Assembly (NCBI GenBank): GCA_035578175.1 | Contig: JAQMRL010000006.1 | Span: 67,419,001 to 67,483,000, forward strand | Origin: Catonia carolina | Lineage: Eukaryota > Arthropoda > Insecta > Hemiptera > Achilidae | DNA: 64,000 nt | Direction: 5' to 3' | Part shown: in pieces, positions 29,490 through 41,334 of the stretch | Layout of the letters: each line of letters opens with the position of its first letter | How positions within the stretch are numbered: position 1 is the first letter of the stretch | The notes under the pieces: generated by a model | The model's input: only the letters and a program-made list of their open reading frames with translations | Told to the model about the DNA's origin: nothing | The model's database searches: none | Program-made: the position numbers and the translations under genes

Positions 29490-30139
29490 TATAATACCTA
29501 TAAATAAAAACATATACATACCATGTACTACAGTCCTCCTAAATAATTCAATAAAAATAATTAACCATTGATTAAAATAAATTTTTTTAAACATAGTACT
29601 CATATCGTATTAATTTTTATTGGTTATACTTTTGAAAAAGGACCGTACAAATTAAAAAAAAATGATGTAAAAAAGTTTTTGTCAAATAAAAACAATACAC
29701 CGTTTACAGATTGACATAAAATAGTGTAAATTTTGGCGTTACAGTCAATTAAAAAACATAATATGGAAGAAATGATAGCCTGCGTTTTATGTTATGATCT
29801 ATTTCTTGCCATTAAGTATCCATATTTTAAGTATTACTGTTATGGTCTATGTATTATCTTCATTACCCATAAAATAACACCGTAAAAACATATTACCCGT
29901 TTATGTAAACAAGTTAATTTAAATTAATTTTTTGTTTTGAAAGCGATAAAAATATTAACTAAATTTATTAAGTAAATACAGTAAAAGAATATTACTATAT
30001 ATTTTATTACTTTACAATTTAATTTAAATTTTAAACAATTTTTTTTAAGAGGCCTCCATTAGTTCCAATACTGAGCAAATATGATCAAGATTACCTCAGT
30101 TAAGAAAGAAAACTGATTTTAGAAGTAAAAAATGGTGTT
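29490..30139. other. no gene seen
   Basis: Strongly AT-rich with only short frames. Confidence 0.4.
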
Positions 30140-30217
30140 AAATACACAACTTTCTCTTGCCAATGTAAATAAAAATTATATTTATGTTTAATCATTAGTA
30201 AACAATGTAAAATGAAA

Positions 30218-30974
30218 ACCTTTTTTTTTGTCATCTTTCTCTCAACTGGTTTGATGCAGTTCTTCAAGCTGTTCTATCTTGCACAAGTCATTTCATATCT
30301 ACATAGCTGGAACACCCTACAGCTTTTGTAATTTTCTTTATATATTCTAACCTTTTCTTTCCCTTACAATTCACTCCCTCAATATTAACCTCCATTATTG
30401 ATAGACTAGCTGGCCGCATTGGTGTAGTTGGTAACGTGCTCGCCTCTCATCATGAGATCTTGGGTTCGAGTCCCATTCAGGCATGGCATATTTTCATATG
30501 TTACAAAAAATCATTTCATCCTTCACCATCTGCATTATCAATAATTGCAGAACAGTCAGACGTTAAACCAAAAAAAAAAAAAAAAAAAAAATATTGATAG
30601 GCTAATACCTGGATGTCTTAAGATATGCCCCACTAGCCTATCCCTTCTTCTAGTAAGACACTTCCATATACTTCTTTTTCCATTCACTTGCCTAAGAACC
30701 TCTAAATTGCTATTTTGTCCACCCACCTAATCTTAAACATTTCACTAAACACCACATTTCAAAAGCTTCTATCCTCTTCCTTTCTACAGCCCCTATCACT
30801 CACATTTCACTCCCATATACACTCCAAACATAGTGTTTTAAGACATTTTTCCTAATCTGTAAGCCAATGTTTGTAGTCAGTAAGCTATTTTTAATTTCAA
30901 AAGCTTTTCTATCTTGAGCAATTCTACTTTTGATATCACTTGTACTTCTAACATACTTTGTTATTTTACTTTTA
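30218..30974 (-). pseudogene. LINE 3' end (same family as 39360-40266), with a SINE inside
   Basis: The minus strand reads RSTSDIKSRIAQDRKAFEIK, TNIGLQIRKNVLKHYVW and VYGSEM, then on to the 3' end GAAGAACTGCATCAAACCAG / TTGAGAGAAAGATGACAAAA, as in 39660-40266 on the plus strand. It is 5'-truncated and carries stops. A tRNA-derived SINE (30405-30591) interrupts it. Confidence 0.85.
30405..30591 (+). mobile_element. tRNA-derived SINE with poly-A tail
   Basis: ATTGGTGTAGTTGGTAACGT (A box) and GGGTTCGAGTCCC (B box), a ~80-bp body and an A run (30571-30590). Perfect 9-bp duplication TATTGATAG at 30396-30404 and 30592-30600. The head resembles a tRNA but has no paired acceptor stem. Confidence 0.9.
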
Positions 30975-31455
30975 TCGTGAGTGAACAACAGAAAATGGAA
31001 ATCAACCTCTGTAAAACTTAATAATGTGGAAAATTTTTGTAATATTGCCTCTAAACTAGGCTCTGTAGAGAAGAATGCTTGAAATAAAAGTTGTAGGTTT
31101 TATAATTTCCTATAATTTAGATTATTAACACTTTAGTCGCAAAATGCGTACTAAGATCACAATCTTAAAAAATCCCATTTTTTACAGATAGGGATGAAAA
31201 AAAAATCACTATTTGAAGCTAAAATAAGCTTTATACAAAAAATGCTAAATTATTTAAAATTTGTAGGTTTTTAAAAATGTTCTACAACTTTGATTGTAAT
31301 AATATTTTGCCCTAAAATGCATATTAAGGTAGCAAACTTAAAGAAAACTATTTTTTACAAGAGCACAGCCCCCTAAGACTTTTCAGCAGATATGGGTACT
31401 TACTCTACCTTGTAGAGCATAAAAAATGTAGTAAATGAGGTGATTTAAAAAAAAA

Positions 31456-32390
31456 AAAAATCTAGTGTGAAACACTCACACAACTTTCTCTTGCCAATGC
31501 AAATAATTAACAATAAACCTAACATTAGTAATAAAACATTAGAAATAAACAAAAAACTAACCTCAATAAACATAACCTAATTTTAATCATGAGTAAAAGA
31601 CGCAAAATGAAAATCAACGTCAGTTTGCCTTAAAAATACGGAAAATCACTCTTTCACGCTAAACTAGGCTCTGTACAGAAAAGCTTTATATGAAAGTTGT
31701 AGATCTTCTAATTTCCTATAAATTTGATTATAAACACTTTTGACAAAAAATGCATACTAAGGCCGAAATCTTAAAAAAATCGATTTTTCACACGTTTTCG
31801 CGAGAACAAACAGAAAATCGCTAATTACCGCTAAACTAAGCGTTATACAAAAAAATGATTGAAATAAAAGTTGTAGGATTTTAAGTTCTTTATAACTTTT
31901 ATTATATAAATTTTTGCGATATAATACATATTAAAGCCGTAATATTAAAAAAAAACACTTTCTTTACGTAAAAACAGCCTCACCAAGAATTTCAGCAAAC
32001 ATGGCGCCTACTCTATCATGTAGAGACTAAAAAAATTGAGTAAACCAGGCGATTTTTAAAAAAATCGTAGGACCAGTTTTTGAGAAAATTGCAAAAAAGT
32101 GAAAAATTATACGAATAAACTACTACTTCCGGTTGACCGATTTTGATGAAAATGTTTGTGTCGGGTCCGGTAGTGGTATGTAACTTAAGTTTCAAGTTTC
32201 AAGTTCGTACGATGTTCTGTTCTTAAGATATTCTGTTCACGCACACACACAAACCAATCGCTAAAAACATGTTTTTTGGCTTCAGGTGGTCTGCAAACGT
32301 CTAGATCCGGTGAAAACTTGATTTTGAAAAATCGACATGAAAACAATACTTTCCTTCCTTATATATTCATTAGGCAAGAGAAGAAACTGG
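31456..32390 (+). repeat. RepB copy, near full-length
   Basis: CTAGTGTGAAACACTCACAC and AACTTTCTCTTGCC at the left, ACTACTTCCGGTTGACCGAT at 32123, a CACACACACA run at 32238, AACATGTTTTTTGGCTTCAG, and TTAGGCAAGAGAA at the right. Sequence similarity with 59208 continues about 130 bp beyond the right end (GAAGCTTAAG...TCTTTTTAAGG). Confidence 0.85.
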
Positions 32391-32519
32391 ATGTTCTTTT
32401 GAAGCTTAAGCTCTACTTTCAAGTGGAACAGGCCATACAAAGATTCTACGCAAAAATCTTTTTAAGGGAGATAACTACAGTTTATAACAACAATGAAGAA
32501 CGTGAATTGTTCTGAAAAT

Positions 32520-33690
32520 CAACATTTTTCTTTCTTAAAGTTAAGAATTTCAATTTTTATTATTGCAGAAAGCTATTTTAAGTCATTATTTAAACTAGTG
32601 AAATAAATGAATTCTATTGGACAGTTTAATTTTCTTCGGGTCGTATTTTTTCTTCATCGTATTTTACAGAAACAACGAAAGTTAACATTTTACTCCGGTT
32701 TATTAAAAAAACACCTTAAGTCTAAATTTTCAATTTTTTTTTTTGGAACAAGTGGCTTGTCTTTAAAAAGACAAAATTTCATATTAACCCTTTGTAGGTC
32801 TTAGGTAAGTATACTTACCACTGGCAATAAGGTTGATTTTTTAAAAAGAATAAGCTATGCAGTTGAACCCTATTGGCATTTTATGGTTTTATAGATGTTC
32901 TCTGGTAAGTAGGTTGTTTTATAAATTTAATAAAAAATTTTCATACTTCCTCACCAGGAGGTGTTAAATAATACATTATGAAATTATTTTGCGCTCAGCA
33001 GTTAGCTTAGAGCGTGATATTGGTGGGAAAACTTTTTCTAAATGGCGGATCAGAGGTTGGTGACAGAAAAATTGCGGATTAAATAATTTTCCTTGACACC
33101 AAATACTGAAGATTGCTTGCATAAAAGATCAGATCTGTAGCTCTGGTAATTTTTCAGGGAATTTTTTATTAGCCTATAAGAATATGTGTTTTTTTGGAGG
33201 CCTGCTACAAAAAAAGCTTAACAGTGACCTCTATCGATCCACTGGACCACACGAAAGTTCAGTAACATCGAGGGTTTTCAAATAATAATTATTTGAAAAC
33301 TATTGAATAATTATTTGAGTCTTAATTATTAAGACTCCTCTCCAAATGTTCACTCTACAGAATTATACAGGTATATGGAGTAAACTTTTTTTATCAGACA
33401 ATGCACCGCGAACGGATATGGGCTCAGTTCAAATTTTATCGGGATATCACATTTAGTTCACAAATTATAGGAAAAACACATTTTTCTGTTGCACTTTTAC
33501 ACCAAAACATTTAAGTTTATTAATATTGAATTTAAAACTCATTTCAATCAAAAGATAGCAGAGCTATAAAAAAACGTCTTCGTCATATATTTATTCCGAT
33601 CAACTGTTGTTTTTTCCAGAAAGAATAAAATTTTACAGTATGTTTTAATGTATTTAGTCGTATCAACAGCTTGATCATTAATGTAATGAC
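32520..33690. other. no gene seen
   Basis: AT-rich; several frames under 80 codons without similarity to anything I recognise. Confidence 0.4.
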
Positions 33691-33774
33691 TCTTTGGGTT
33701 AAGGAGTAACACAACTGAGCCACAGAAGCGGTCTCCTGGTTGTACTAATTTTTCCTCACTCTCAGAAAATTTCC

Positions 33775-33850
33775 TCACTCTAGCCAGGAATCGAACCCCA
33801 GGACCATTACCCTAGTGCACTGCTACTACTACGGTAAGGAAGCGGCCTAT
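33775..33850 (-). repeat. tRNA-derived SINE head remnant
   Basis: On the minus strand GGGGTTCGATTCCTGGC is a B box preceded by GTGCACTAGGGTAATGGTCC. The A-box half is not clear and there is no tail. Confidence 0.5.
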
Positions 33851-33934
33851 TGCAAAAATTATTTTACTTATGAAAACTATATACAAATGTATAACTAAAA
33901 TTAAATAACCATTCAATGTAGTAGAAAAAAAAAT

Positions 33935-34266
33935 CATGACTGAACAAATTTCAAATATTCATACATTCTTTATTTCTCTTAAAAAAATCGTAACATTTTC
34001 ACTTTTAACAGGATAAGGTTAAGTGCCTGATATTTTTGATTTTTGTTCATGACTGAACAAATTTCAAATATTCATACATTCTTTATTTCTCTTAAAACAA
34101 TCCTAACATTTTCACTTTTAACAGGATAAGGTTAAGTGCCTGATATTTTTGATTTTTTGTTCATGACTGAACAAATTTCAAATATTCATAGCCTACATTC
34201 TTTATTTCTCTTAAAAAAATCGTAACATTTTCACTTTTAACAGGATAAGGTTAAGCCTGATATTTT
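33935..34266. repeat. 113-bp tandem repeat, three units
   Basis: CATGACTGAACAAATTTCAA begins units at 33935, 34048 and 34162; each ends with AGGATAAGGTTAAG-(TG)CCTGATATTTTT. Units differ by few bases and small indels. Confidence 0.93.
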
Positions 34267-35127
34267 TAGTTTACCATCATTATGAAGACCTTTATTTCTT
34301 AATAACTGTGTAAAGCGTTATTTCTTCATAACTAAATAATTTCTACTGCCTTCACTTTCTCAGCTTTCAAACTTTTTTTTGTTGTACTCTGTATTATCAT
34401 ATAGTATTTTAGTGACCACTTTTTTGTATTTTACATAATGAAATTTAATGAGTAGTAAAAATATATACATAATAAATTTCATAACTGCCGCAAGTTTCTT
34501 TTATAAAATTTTTCCTGAAAAAAATAAACATAAACTATAATAGAATTTTCATAATTTGCTTCAGCGCATAAGTTTGTAATTATTGTTAATAACCTTAGTG
34601 GTGTATGGAATAAAATAAATAGATGCACAAAAATGCGAGAGCTTTCACATAGCAGCTGTCGTTGCCACACACAGTAGTTGTGTTTACTATTATGGGTCTG
34701 TGGAAGGTTTAGGCAAAAAAATATTACCTCACTGTTATTGTTTTCTCCTTTTTCACAACAATTAATAATAAATAAATCAATGTGTATCGATTTACTTTTG
34801 TTTTCTAACTAACTGATAAATGGTGCAAGTTCGTGTGATTTTAATGTTTATTGTGGTATGTAACTTTAAATTTATATGTTTTTTTTGATACTGATTTTAT
34901 TAATAAATTTAATACTTTCTGAATAAATTGATAACCTAAACTTACATCGTTATATTTATGTTTGTTAAATATAACAAATATATAATAACTTTTACCGAAC
35001 GTAAATAAAAATTACCGGAACAGTAACAAACAAAAGGTAGACTAGTTTTGTAGTTTAACTTATGGGGAAATGTTTCAATGAAAGGGAATAAAATTCATAA
35101 AACTGTTTTTTTATACATGTTAAATCA

Positions 35128-35290
35128 CTAAAACGCCAACAACCTCGCATTACTGTGATTCGGACTATAATTTCCTTCCTCAGTTTTAATTATAATCATG
35201 TGTGTTATTCTTTCTGAAGCGAAACTATTAGACCATTTTAGCTCAAATTTGAAACCTTCGGATTCCTCAACCAACCCAAGAAGTGTTTCT
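35128..35290 (-). other. possible terminal exon, unrecognised
   Basis: After CCTAATTACAG (a plausible acceptor) the minus strand reads ETLLGLVEESEGFKFELKWS, NSFASERITHMIIIKTEEGN and YSPNHSNARLLAF-stop. Composition is protein-like and richer than random frames nearby, but I recognise no domain and no partner exon with proof. The GC-rich exon at 38148-38297 on the same strand could belong to it; that is speculation. Confidence 0.2.
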
Positions 35291-35591
35291 GTAATTAGGT
35301 ATGTCACCACAGAGTTACAGATACTTTGGTATAACAAAGACAAGCGATTATTGAATTTATCTTAATTCATGTTGATTGGTATTCTTGACAAAGCCTGCAA
35401 AAGAATGGTGTGCCAATGTGCATGTTGTGGTCCACTATCAGAGCATATTCCTAGTTTCATTATAACAGAGCTCAAGATCACTTGCTTTGGTTGTTCAGCT
35501 GCTTATTTTTATTCAGTGATTTCCTCTATACACTACCAATTTTTTGAAGAAATTGTTTTATTTTGTGTGAGGTTTAGGTAGGTATTTTTAA

Positions 35592-36298
35592 GGGGGTAGT
35601 CAACCCAGAAAATGAAAATGAAAACTTCTGGCTATAATTTATCATTATTTATTTTAAATGAAAGAGTAATTTACTAGTAATGATCTACCATTTGAACCAA
35701 GCCAAAAAATTAATTACAGCCCCTAATATAAGGGTGAGGTTGGAAAAGCGGGCTTTAATGGGGAATTAAATATCTCAGGAACCAAGATAGATATAAACAT
35801 GATTCTTATACTACAAAATACAGAAAATTGCTGTCTATTATCTGTTGTATGCGCTTGCATGTATTTTTTCTTACAAGAATTTTATTGAAGAAAAACCATA
35901 TTTTCAAAAACATTTATTTTATGTATTCACAAATTATTTTTTAACTAAATCCGTATTAAGTTTTTTGTAATAATCATTCCACAGATAATAGAGCAAGAAA
36001 TTATGAAAATTTGAAAAAAAAAACATCTTCCAAATATCTCCTATACAAACCAAAATATTTAATTCCCAAGAATGTACAATCATGCAAAAACCACATTTCC
36101 AGAAAACTTAATTTAAACTCTAAAGTGAAACTAATTTAAACTTTAAAGTGAGCTTTATTTTAAACAGATGTTTTTATAACTTTTTGTCAACTTACAAAGT
36201 AAACAAAGAAAATGTGATTCAGAAAATTTTAAACTTAAAATAAATGCAAAAAACAATCAAAATTAAAAAAAAATTATCTTCTTGAGTTGACTGCCCCC
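35592..36298. mobile_element. TTAA-target MITE, 707 bp
   Basis: GGGGGTAGTCAACCC at the left and GTTGACTGCCCCC at the right, with TTAA on both sides (35588-35591, 36299-36302). Non-coding. The TTAA target suggests a piggyBac relation. Confidence 0.8.
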
Positions 36299-36444
36299 TT
36301 AATACTCTTAAACAACCACCTTTCTACATGAACAATATTGGGATTTCTTTTTTACTGTGACTACGATCAATATAAAGTTTAAAATTTTCAACTGAACAAA
36401 ATTTTGTTGTGAAGATATTTAGATAAATCATATTGTTCATTCAC

Positions 36445-36670
36445 TGGTAAACTCGCGAATGTGCAAATTCTCAGTTTTACAGGAGAGCAAAAAACAAATT
36501 CACTGCTTTTTTCTTTAACACACTTCGTGTATTTTCGTAACTTTACAAAGGCTGTATCTCTCTAACCGAACAAGATACATACTCCCGAGGTTACTACAGC
36601 ATGTGTTGGGTTGTGCACATCAGCATGCACTAACAAACTCAGATTCGCAAAATTTGCACATTCGCGAAAT
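36445..36670. repeat. short inverted repeat pair
   Basis: CGCGAATGTGCAAATT (about 36453) and AATTTGCACATTCGCG (about 36653) bound ~215 bp, with further CTCAG/CTGAG-like symmetry. Possibly a small MITE; target duplication not defined. Confidence 0.45.
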
Positions 36671-36675
36671 ACCAT

Positions 36676-36765
36676 TGGAGGGACGATGTGATTAGGGGTC
36701 CTGGGTTCGATTCCCGGTCAGGTCTGGTATTTATTCATCTGCTGGATTACCATTAATGAAAAAAA
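36676..36765 (+). repeat. 5'-truncated tRNA-derived SINE
   Basis: GGTCCTGGGTTCGATTCCCG (B box), GGTCAGGTCTGGTATTTATT and an A-rich end. Related to the SINE at 57517-57711. Confidence 0.6.
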
Positions 36766-36769
36766 AACA

Positions 36770-37750
36770 AAAGAATTGGATGAAACAACCCCATAAGTAC
36801 AATCTTATCCTAGAAATAACTGTTCTTAAGATATCACTCAGAAAATTGTCGTAAGGAGCTATACTATTTTTCAGCGTTGACGAGCTCTGAACATACACAA
36901 TGCCCCCTACCCACTTAACAGCTAGCCAGCAACGCTGCCAATACTTGCTCTCATAGTTCTTTTATATATTATTTTGTCAACCATTTTTTTGGTCTTTCAT
37001 GAATAATTATAACCTATGAACATACAACCAGCTGATTATATTACTAAGTATTGCATGTTATTCCGCTCTGTAATAGATGTGGTCAGTATGAGATGCAAGA
37101 TATGAGCGAACTACTATGGCTCTTATAGTGCGCATCTGCGCGTAATGTTTGTCTGGCTGATACATTTGACAATGCTGGCAAACGTTCTGATTGGTCTATA
37201 CGTGTGGAACAGCAGAGTTCAACAGTGAAAAGCATTATAATAATCACTTAAATGGTTTATTAAATTAATAACAAAATTTTTTTAAATATGCATCATACCT
37301 TTTTAAATTGGTAAAATTGTTGTCAACTTAAAAATTTGTATTCTAATTTTTTGTACATTTAATTTCTTGCATCGCATAATTTCATTTAATATTTAATTTT
37401 TATTCAATATTTATATACAAATAATTTCTTGCATTGCATCATTTAATTAAATAATTAAAGTTTAATTGATAATTTAATTTTAAAAAAATAAAAGTTTTCA
37501 TGTTACTGTAAATTTTGATTAAAAAAAAAATCACCTGAAAAATAAAATGACATGAACTAATTAATGCAGAAAAGGAATAAGATAATGATTAGGTAACTTA
37601 ATTATCAAAATTAGAACATGTTCATTACAAAATTACGACTAGATTAAATCAACAAATTATTAAATCTGAAAAATATATTGTATAAAAGTCGGAACATAAA
37701 TTTCTTTTCAAGTGACAAATTATTTTGTTTAGTCAAACCAAAGGAAAATT
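36770..37750. other. no gene seen
   Basis: AT-rich with short frames only. Confidence 0.4.
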
Positions 37751-37754
37751 ATGA

Positions 37755-37906
37755 TAGTTTGAATTATTACAAACTCATTGTAATATCTATGTCATTTGAG
37801 ACTTACTATCTCATGCGATGATGGAGACCGTAGTTTGAATTATTACAAACTCATTGTAATATCTCTGTCACTTGAGACTTACTATCTCATGCGATGATGG
37901 AGACCG
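37755..37906. repeat. 76-bp tandem duplication
   Basis: TAGTTTGAATTATTACAAAC...GATGATGGAGACCG at 37755-37830 is repeated at 37831-37906 with two differences. Confidence 0.95.
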
Positions 37907-38147
37907 ATCTATGTTATAGCTCCGTTGCATTATTGTTAAAAAAGTAATAAGATAATATTTTTGCACAATGATAATCCTAGGTGCCATATCACGAATATTA
38001 CAAACTGACGCTTTAACAAAATTTGCTTTACTGTCCATTTCATACATAAAAGTTGTAACATCTTAGAAATAATATAAATAATTTAAAAATTATTTTAATA
38101 AATAAATAAATATATTAATTATATTATATTTTTAACATACCTCCTCC

Positions 38148-38297
38148 TTACAACTCCCATGGTGGGATGCGATGCAAGGGGTGGCGGAAGAAGTGGTCAA
38201 CATCTTCCACCACCTTCTTGCGGCGGGTGATGCGGCGTACAGCATAGACCACAACACCTGCGACAAATAGTTTGAACAAGACCCCTCTGAATCCCAT
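38148..38297 (-). CDS. small GC-rich ORF, 49 residues, unrecognised
   Basis: The minus-strand ATG has the context ACAAAAATGG, good for insects, and the frame MGFRGVLFKLFVAGVVVYAV, RRITRRKKVVEDVDHFFRHP, LHRIPPWEL ends in TAA. It has one hydrophobic segment (about residues 6-20) followed by a basic cluster and an acidic then histidine-rich tail, as in a small single-pass or organelle-targeted protein. Its codons are GC-ending, unlike the AT-rich surroundings. A donor-like GAG/GTATGT lies 8 bases after the stop, and GTT/GTAAGG overlaps it, so it could also be a first exon. Start 38297 is preferred to an in-frame ATG at 38345 because GC-rich coding composition begins there. Function unknown. Confidence 0.5.
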   Translation of the reverse strand: MGFRGVLFKLFVAGVVVYAVRRITRRKKVVEDVDHFFRHPLHRIPPWEL

Positions 38298-38504
38298 TTT
38301 TGTTTTAGCAGAGAACTTCAATATATAATCAGTTAGATATATCAACCAGTAAGTACAATCAGTAGGTAATCAATCACTTATCAACACTTGAATAACAAAT
38401 TCAACTCAATTGATTGTCAAAACTTGAATTACTTAGCAACGAAATAATTCTTTTCTTTTTTCATTAAAATTTTAGTGCATTGTTGCAAAAGCAGTTCAAT
38501 ATAA

Positions 38505-38995
38505 ATAAAATGCATTCTAAGGGCGAAATCTTAAAAAAATCGATTTTTCACATATTTTCATGAGAAAAAATCAGAAAATCGCTAATTACTGCTAAACTAA
38601 GCGTTACACAAAAAAATGTTTGGAATAAAAGTTGTAGGATTTTAAATTCTCTACAACTTTTATAATATAAGTTTTTGCGCTAAATTGCATATTAAAGACG
38701 TAATCTTAAAAAAACTATGTTTTTACGTGAAAACAGCCTCACCCAGAATTTCAGCAAACATGGCGCCTACCCTATCTTGTAGAGAATAAAAAATTGAGTA
38801 AACCAAACGATTTTTAAAAAAATCGTAGGACCAGTTTTTGAGAAAATTGCAAAAAAGTGAAAAATTATACGAATAAACTACTACTTCCGGTTGACCGATT
38901 TTGATGAAAATGTTCGTGCCGGGTGCGGTAGTGGTATGTAACTTAAGTTTCAAGTTTCAAGTTTGTACATTGTTCCGTTCTTGAGATATTCTGTT

Positions 38996-39027
<32 letters not shown>

Positions 39028-39359
39028 GACCAATCGCTAAAAACATGTTTTTTGGGAAACAATACTTTTGTGGGATACAGCAGCTGAATGTGAACAACTT
39101 TCCTTCCTATATATTCATATAGGCAAGAGAAAGTAAAAATAAGAGCCATTTTTGAGAAAATTGCAAAAAGTGATAAATTGCACGAATAAACTATTACTTC
39201 TGGTTGACCTATTTAGATGAAAATGTTTGTGTCAGTTCCCCTTGTAATACTTGATTTAAATTGTAAGTTTTAACTTCGCACACTATTCCATTCTTGAAAT
39301 ATTTGTTGACACACAGACCAATCGCTGAAAACATGTTTTTTAGGTTCATGGGACCTGAA
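38505..39359 (+). repeat. RepB copies, one 5'-truncated and a second partial
   Basis: 38505-39138 runs from the AAATGCATTCTAAGGGCGAA segment to GGCAAGAGAAAGTAAAAATA, with a (CA)n run at 38996-39022. A second partial copy, 39140-39359, follows directly (GAGAAAATTGCAAAAAGTGA to ATGTTTTTTAGGTTCATG) and is interrupted by a LINE. Confidence 0.8.
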
Positions 39360-40266
39360 TGTATGACAAGGTTGTTCATTGTCACCACTACTTTTTAACT
39401 TGTATATAGAAGAGGCTATAAATGAAGTGAAGGAGAAATTTGACGCAGGAATAAAAATTCAAGGAGAAACAATAAAAATGCAAAGATTCACCGATGATAT
39501 AGTAGTATTAGCCGAGACAAAGAAAGAATTAGAGGATATCTTAAATGGAATAGATGAGATCATGAGAAAGGATTACTTCATGAAAATTAATAAGAACAAA
39601 ACGAAAGTGTTGTGCAGCAGCAAGAGTGGTTTAGAAGAGATGGGAAATATAAAAGTAGGCAATGAAAACATACAGGAAATTGTGGAAATCTGCTATCTAG
39701 GGAGTAAAATAACAAAGGATGGTAGAAGCACAAGTGATATCAAAAGCAGAATTGCTCAAGCTAGAAAAGCCTTTGAAATAAAAACCAGTGTACTGACTAC
39801 AAACATTGATTTAGAGATTAGGAAAAATTTCTTAAAACATTATGTTTCGAGGTAGCATACGGGAGTGAAACAAGGGTGATAGGGGCTGTAGAAAAGAAGA
39901 AGATAGAAGCTTTTGAAATGTGGTGTTATAGGAAAATGTTAAAGATTAGGTGGGTGGGCAAAATAAGTAATTTAGAGTGTAATAAGTTCTTAGCCGAGTG
40001 GATGAAAAAAGAAGTATATAGAAGCATCTTACCAGAAGAAGGGATAGGCTAGTGGGGCATGTCTTAAGACATCCAGGTACTAGGCTATCAGTAATTGAGG
40101 GTAATATTGATGGAGTAAATTGTAGGGGGAGACAAAGATTAGAATTTATAAAGCAAATTACAAAAGATGTAGGGTGTTACAGGTATGTAGATATGAAACG
40201 ACTTGCGCAAGATAGAACAGCTTGAAGAACTGCATCAAACCAGTCGAGAGACTGATGACAAAAAAA
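39360..40266 (+). mobile_element. 5'-truncated LINE with target-site duplication
   Basis: Flanked by a perfect 10-bp duplication GGGACCTGAA (39350-39359, 40267-40276). It starts within the RT domain and ends with the 3' tail AACTGCATCAAACCAGTCGA and GACAAAAAAA. The reverse-oriented relative is 30218-30974. Confidence 0.92.
39367..40000 (+). pseudogene. LINE reverse transcriptase, C-terminal half
   Basis: QGCSLSPLLFNLYIEEAINE follows a stop where Arg is usual (VRQGCS). RFTDDIVVLAETKKELEDIL contains the catalytic box, here FTDD and normally FADD, so the Asp pair is kept. FMKINKNKTKVLCSS, YLGSKITKDGRSTSDIKSRI and AFEIKTSVLTTNIDLEIRKN follow. A frameshift after KHYVSR (about 39850) leads into YGSET..., EKKKIEAFEMWCYRKMLKIR. 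Endonuclease and finger regions are absent. Confidence 0.88.
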
Positions 40267-40276
40267 GGGACCTGAA

Positions 40277-40795
40277 AACAAATATTTCTGGATTAATATT
40301 TTCCCTGCTGTACCCGTCAATTGATGTCGTCACCAAATTTTTATATGTTTTTAGATCCCATCATTTGGTGTCTTCAAATTCTCTGCGCTGTATTAAGTGA
40401 TTGAAAGTTTATGGATGACATTTTTTGCGTTACAAACAAAATTTTATACTTTTAGTTATAAAAATACATCACTAAAGTGCTTATTGAAACCTTTATTTCC
40501 TGTCCGAGGTTGTTTTAACATATATTGTTCTAAGCGTGTTTATAACCTATTTGTGTTGTATGGCACTTCTTGTTTTTATTCTCTGAAAGTAGTTCTATAT
40601 GTTAGCATATTTTTAAGCACAGAGAGTAGGTATTTCGGTTAATAACAAATAATGTACTTTAAAAAGTAAAGATTAAAACTTTAATTTGAGAAACTATGAA
40701 ATTGATTCAAAAATAAAATTAGGATTAAATCTTCAAAACAATCATAAATGGCCAGTATGGTACAAAAAAATTGAATCTAACTCCCAGCAACGGAA
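40277..40795. other. no gene seen
   Basis: AT-rich, lies between two RepB pieces and may be a further insertion in RepB; no ends identified. Confidence 0.35.
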
Positions 40796-40888
40796 GTGTT
40801 AAACTTGATTTCGAAAAATTGACATGAAAACAATACTCTCCTTCCCTATATATTATATTCACATTTATAAAGGGCAAGAGAAAGTAAA
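40796..40888 (+). repeat. RepB right end
   Basis: TTGATTTCGAAAAATTGACA, CAATACTCTCCTTCCC and AGGGCAAGAGAAAGTAAAAA. Downstream, at 40918-40935, the minus strand has AATAAA motifs that could serve as the poly-A signal of gene 2 (about 120 bp after its stop). Confidence 0.75.
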
Positions 40889-41048
40889 AAAAATGATGTA
40901 GACAGTAATTCAATTTTTTTTATTCAGTTTATTACAAAAATTAATTATATTTGTATTAAGTACAATTGGGACTAGATACAAAATAATATGTACATTTTAA
41001 AAGAAGTTAATTAAAACATATTATAGAAATTAAAATAACATCTTATTG

Positions 41049-41334
41049 TTATGTAGACAAGTGTGAACTAGCTGTTGAAACACAAGAGAAACAACATGTT
41101 CTAAAACCAGTTCGTTTTAAATTCCATTTAATCGCTGCCCTAACGATCCCAGTCCCTCGAATATAATCACAGTGAACAATATGACATAAACGACCCCATT
41201 CTCCATTGAACCATGATGTTACTGTCGGATTTACTTCGTCAGCCATCTTTCTTAGACCTCCAAGTAAATCTAAAATTACATCTGCAGTGTTTGGTGTTAA
41301 CTCAACCATTGCTCCCCATGGTGATGTTGCTTGT
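41049..41334 (-). CDS. gene 2 last coding exon (exon 5)
   Basis: Acceptor GTTTTTTGTTTTACAG; phase 2 in. It encodes QATSPWGAMVELTPNTADVI, LGGLRKMADEVNPTVTSWFN, GEWGRLCHIVHCDYIRGTGI and the extended tail KRTGFRTCCFSCVSTASSHL. RepB begins about 20 bp upstream of the acceptor. Confidence 0.92.

Larger units (their letters stand above)
30140..31455 (+). repeat. RepB copy split by a LINE
   Basis: The left end ACACAACTTTCTCTTGCCAA at 30147 runs to 30217; the body resumes about 30975 with GTGAGTGAACAACAGAAAAT and continues to 31455, where another RepB starts head to tail. The inserted segment 30218-30974 is a minus-strand LINE. Confidence 0.7.

Noticed and set aside
30410..30480. tRNA gene at the SINE head
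   Set aside because: It has boxes A and B but is followed by a poly-A-tailed body with a target duplication, so it is a retroposon.
33935..34266. CRISPR-like array
   Set aside because: Three units of 113 bp without spacers, in a eukaryotic context; plain tandem repeat.
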